Assembly: GCA_947488215.1 (NCBI GenBank)
Contig: CANLBD010000005.1
Location: 1-33,311, forward strand
Reading direction: 5' to 3'
DNA: 33,311 nucleotides
From: Myxococcales bacterium
GTDB taxonomy: Bacteria; Myxococcota_A; Bradymonadia; UBA7976; UBA1532
A program made the translations under genes and the position numbers. The notes below the pieces were generated by a model that did not search any database, had not been told where the DNA came from, and was given only the letters and a program-made list of their open reading frames with translations. Positions 31,930 through 33,311 of the stretch are shown here, in pieces (the stretch's first letter is position 1; every line of letters begins with the position of its first letter).

Positions 31930-31958
31930 TTGCTAGCATGGGCGGTCGGGGGTGTCAA
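31930..31958 (-). promoter_or_regulatory. Sigma70-type promoter of the cglB-like operon
   Basis: Minus strand TTGACA (31958-31953), 17 nt, TAGCAA (31935-31930); predicted start ~31923, leaving a ~90-nt leader before the ATG at 31831. The -35 box is consensus; the -10 is weaker. Confidence 0.5.
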
Positions 31959-32000
31959 TGTAACGTCCCGGCGGCAAACCGGCGGCGATGGCATTGACAC
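31952..32000. repeat. 9-bp inverted repeat carrying both divergent -35 boxes
   Basis: GTGTCAATG (31952-31960) and CATTGACAC (31992-32000) are perfect inverted copies 31 nt apart. Each contains TTGACA facing outward; on the plus strand it is followed after 18 nt by TAGCCT (32018-32023). The rest of the 331-nt divergent gap (31832-32162) shows no gene or other clear element. Confidence 0.55.
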
Positions 32001-32162
32001 AACCCCTCCGCAGTTCCTAGCCTGCCCCCTATCACCGGGAGCCCGCGGCGATGATTCAAGCGCGCAGGGCGCCCGACGCCGAAGTGAAAAAACTTGCACT
32101 GTCTCGCGCGTGTGCGGCGCGGACACTGACTTGAGACCGAAGACGGACGGGGAGACCACGGC

Positions 32163-33311
32163 ATGAACTATCGCGGCTGGCAGTTGTCGACTTGGGGCGT
32201 GACGCTCGGCGTCGCCGTCCTCGCCGGGGGGCTGACCTCGGGCTGCGACGAGGGCATCAAGTCCTCGGCTTCTCCGCGGATCGTCGCCGACCCTGACTCC
32301 GTCTCATTCGGCAAGGTCGCGGTCGGGAGCAGCGAGGATAAGCGCATCCAGTTCGTGAACGAAGGCACCGGTGACCTGATCATCACCGACTTCCGTCTCG
32401 AGATGGGCTCGCCGGACTACGCGCTCTTCTACTCGCCCGACGGCAACCCCGACGAGCAGTTCGAGGGCATCAACGGCGCGGGCGACGACGCCTTCCGCTA
32501 CCCGATTGTGCTCGGCCCGTCCGAGTCGTTCTACGTCTTCCTGAACTACAAGCCCACGGACAACGAGCCGGAGACCGGTCGGATCGAGATCGACTCGAAC
32601 GACAAGGAGAACCGGACGTACTCAATTCCGGTCGGCTCGGTTTCGGGCGCCGCCGAGATCAACGTGTCGCCGCTGTCGCACGACTTCGGCGCCGTCGCAG
32701 CGCCGGCCGAGGTCTCTCAGGACGTCGAGGTCTGCAACCGCGGTCAGCTGCCCCTGGACGTGCAGCGCGTGATTATCAACGGCTCGCAGGACTACAGCCC
32801 GCGTGTCAACGACCGCGACCCGCGGCGTGACGAGTCTGTGCTCGACGACCCGGACGGTGACGGCCAGCCGGGGCTCGCCCCCGGCGCCTGCTTCACGATC
32901 GTCGTGACCTACTCCCCGCAGTCCCCTGGACCAGATGCCGGCGACCTGATCATCGAGAGTGACGACGAGCAGAACCCTGCGGTCGTCGTCAACCTCGCGG
33001 CGAACGGCGCGACGCCCTGCATCGATGCCCTGCCGGGCGCGGTGGAGTTCCCGACGAGCTTGGTCAACCGCACGGACTCTCGGCCGCTCACGATTGAGAG
33101 CTGCGGCGGCGGTGAGCTCGAGGTCACGCGCATCGAGCTCGACCCGACCAGCGACCCCGCCTTCACGCTGCCCGCCGACACGCTGCCCATGCTGCCGTTC
33201 TCGCTCCCCGCGTCCTCGCCCGACGCCGCGCCGCCGAGCCGGCAGCTTCGAGTGGAGTTCACGCCCCGCGAGGAGCGCGTCTACAACGGCAAGGTGCTGC
33301 TCTACTCGAAC
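32163..33311 (+). CDS. Lipoprotein with HYDIN/choice-of-anchor-D type repeats (partial)
   Basis: The frame is open from ATG-32163 to the window end (383 codons) and continues. A lipoprotein signal (VTLGVAVLAGGLTSGC, lipid cysteine C28) is followed by tandem ~100-residue Ig-like units of the ASPM/SPD2/Hydin type. Each starts with a 'DPDSVSFGKVAVGSSEDKRI', 'SPLSHDFGAVAAPAEVSQDV' or 'LPGAVEFPTSLVNRTDS' motif and continues to a 'TYSPQ' or 'FTPREE' strand. Paired cysteines occur in units two and three. Such repeats are frequent in exported proteins of Myxococcota and Bradymonadales. GGGGAG lies eight bases upstream of the ATG. It is divergent from the cglB-like operon; a link to motility is only positional. 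Confidence 0.85.
   Translation, partial: MNYRGWQLSTWGVTLGVAVLAGGLTSGCDEGIKSSASPRIVADPDSVSFGKVAVGSSEDKRIQFVNEGTGDLIITDFRLEMGSPDYALFYSPDGNPDEQFEGINGAGDDAFRYPIVLGPSESFYVFLNYKPTDNEPETGRIEIDSNDKENRTYSIPVGSVSGAAEINVSPLSHDFGAVAAPAEVSQDVEVCNRGQLPLDVQRVIINGSQDYSPRVNDRDPRRDESVLDDPDGDGQPGLAPGACFTIVVTYSPQSPGPDAGDLIIESDDEQNPAVVVNLAANGATPCIDALPGAVEFPTSLVNRTDSRPLTIESCGGGELEVTRIELDPTSDPAFTLPADTLPMLPFSLPASSPDAAPPSRQLRVEFTPREERVYNGKVLLYSN

Overview
High-GC DNA with a deltaproteobacterial, Myxococcota/Bradymonadales-like character. The evidence is AgmX/GltJ-type zinc-ribbon/GYF/TonB-like architecture, several large exported TPR proteins, a VWA lipoprotein of CglB type, a HYDIN-like repeat lipoprotein, and sigma54-controlled flagellar genes. 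Species cannot be fixed from the window alone.

Left two thirds (1-19146, all minus strand) is a flagellar locus. Reading in the direction of transcription, it starts with a receiver-less sigma54 activator (19146), a diguanylate cyclase and an exported AMIN-like/TPR protein. A strong sigma54 promoter (13893-13908) then precedes a compact operon: flgB-flgC-fliE-fliF-fliG-fliH-fliI-(MotE/YlxF-like)-fliK-flgD-(TIGR02530-like protein)-flgE. Just past flgE lies a second, nearly identical sigma54 promoter (3225-3240). It is followed by about 475 nt of highly structured non-coding DNA that ends in a textbook intrinsic terminator 33 nt before fliL-fliM-fliN and a FliO-slot gene that leaves the window.

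The most interesting object is that 475-nt leader. It holds a 16-bp stem enclosing two hairpins, a third hairpin, eight ANGGA motifs (three in A[G/C]GGAA hexaloops, as in CsrA-binding RNAs), a possible 15-codon leader peptide, and a second copy of the terminator's 3' arm that could form an antiterminator. It looks like an undescribed attenuator, or a CsrB-like RNA, gating the flagellar switch/export genes.

The middle holds dapF (plus strand) and an isolated rplC (ribosomal protein uL3), which normally sits in the S10 operon.

The right third (20912-31831, minus strand) resembles the Myxococcus gliding (Glt/Agl) envelope machinery: a CglB-like VWA lipoprotein, an outer-membrane beta-barrel, two big periplasmic TPR proteins (GltC- and GltD-like), a GltE-like TPR lipoprotein, a small exported protein in the GltF slot, and a GltJ/AgmX-like inner-membrane protein. 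At the far right a divergent HYDIN-type repeat lipoprotein runs off the end. The window thus places a flagellum locus almost next to a gliding-type trans-envelope complex, with a c-di-GMP enzyme in the flagellar regulatory operon.
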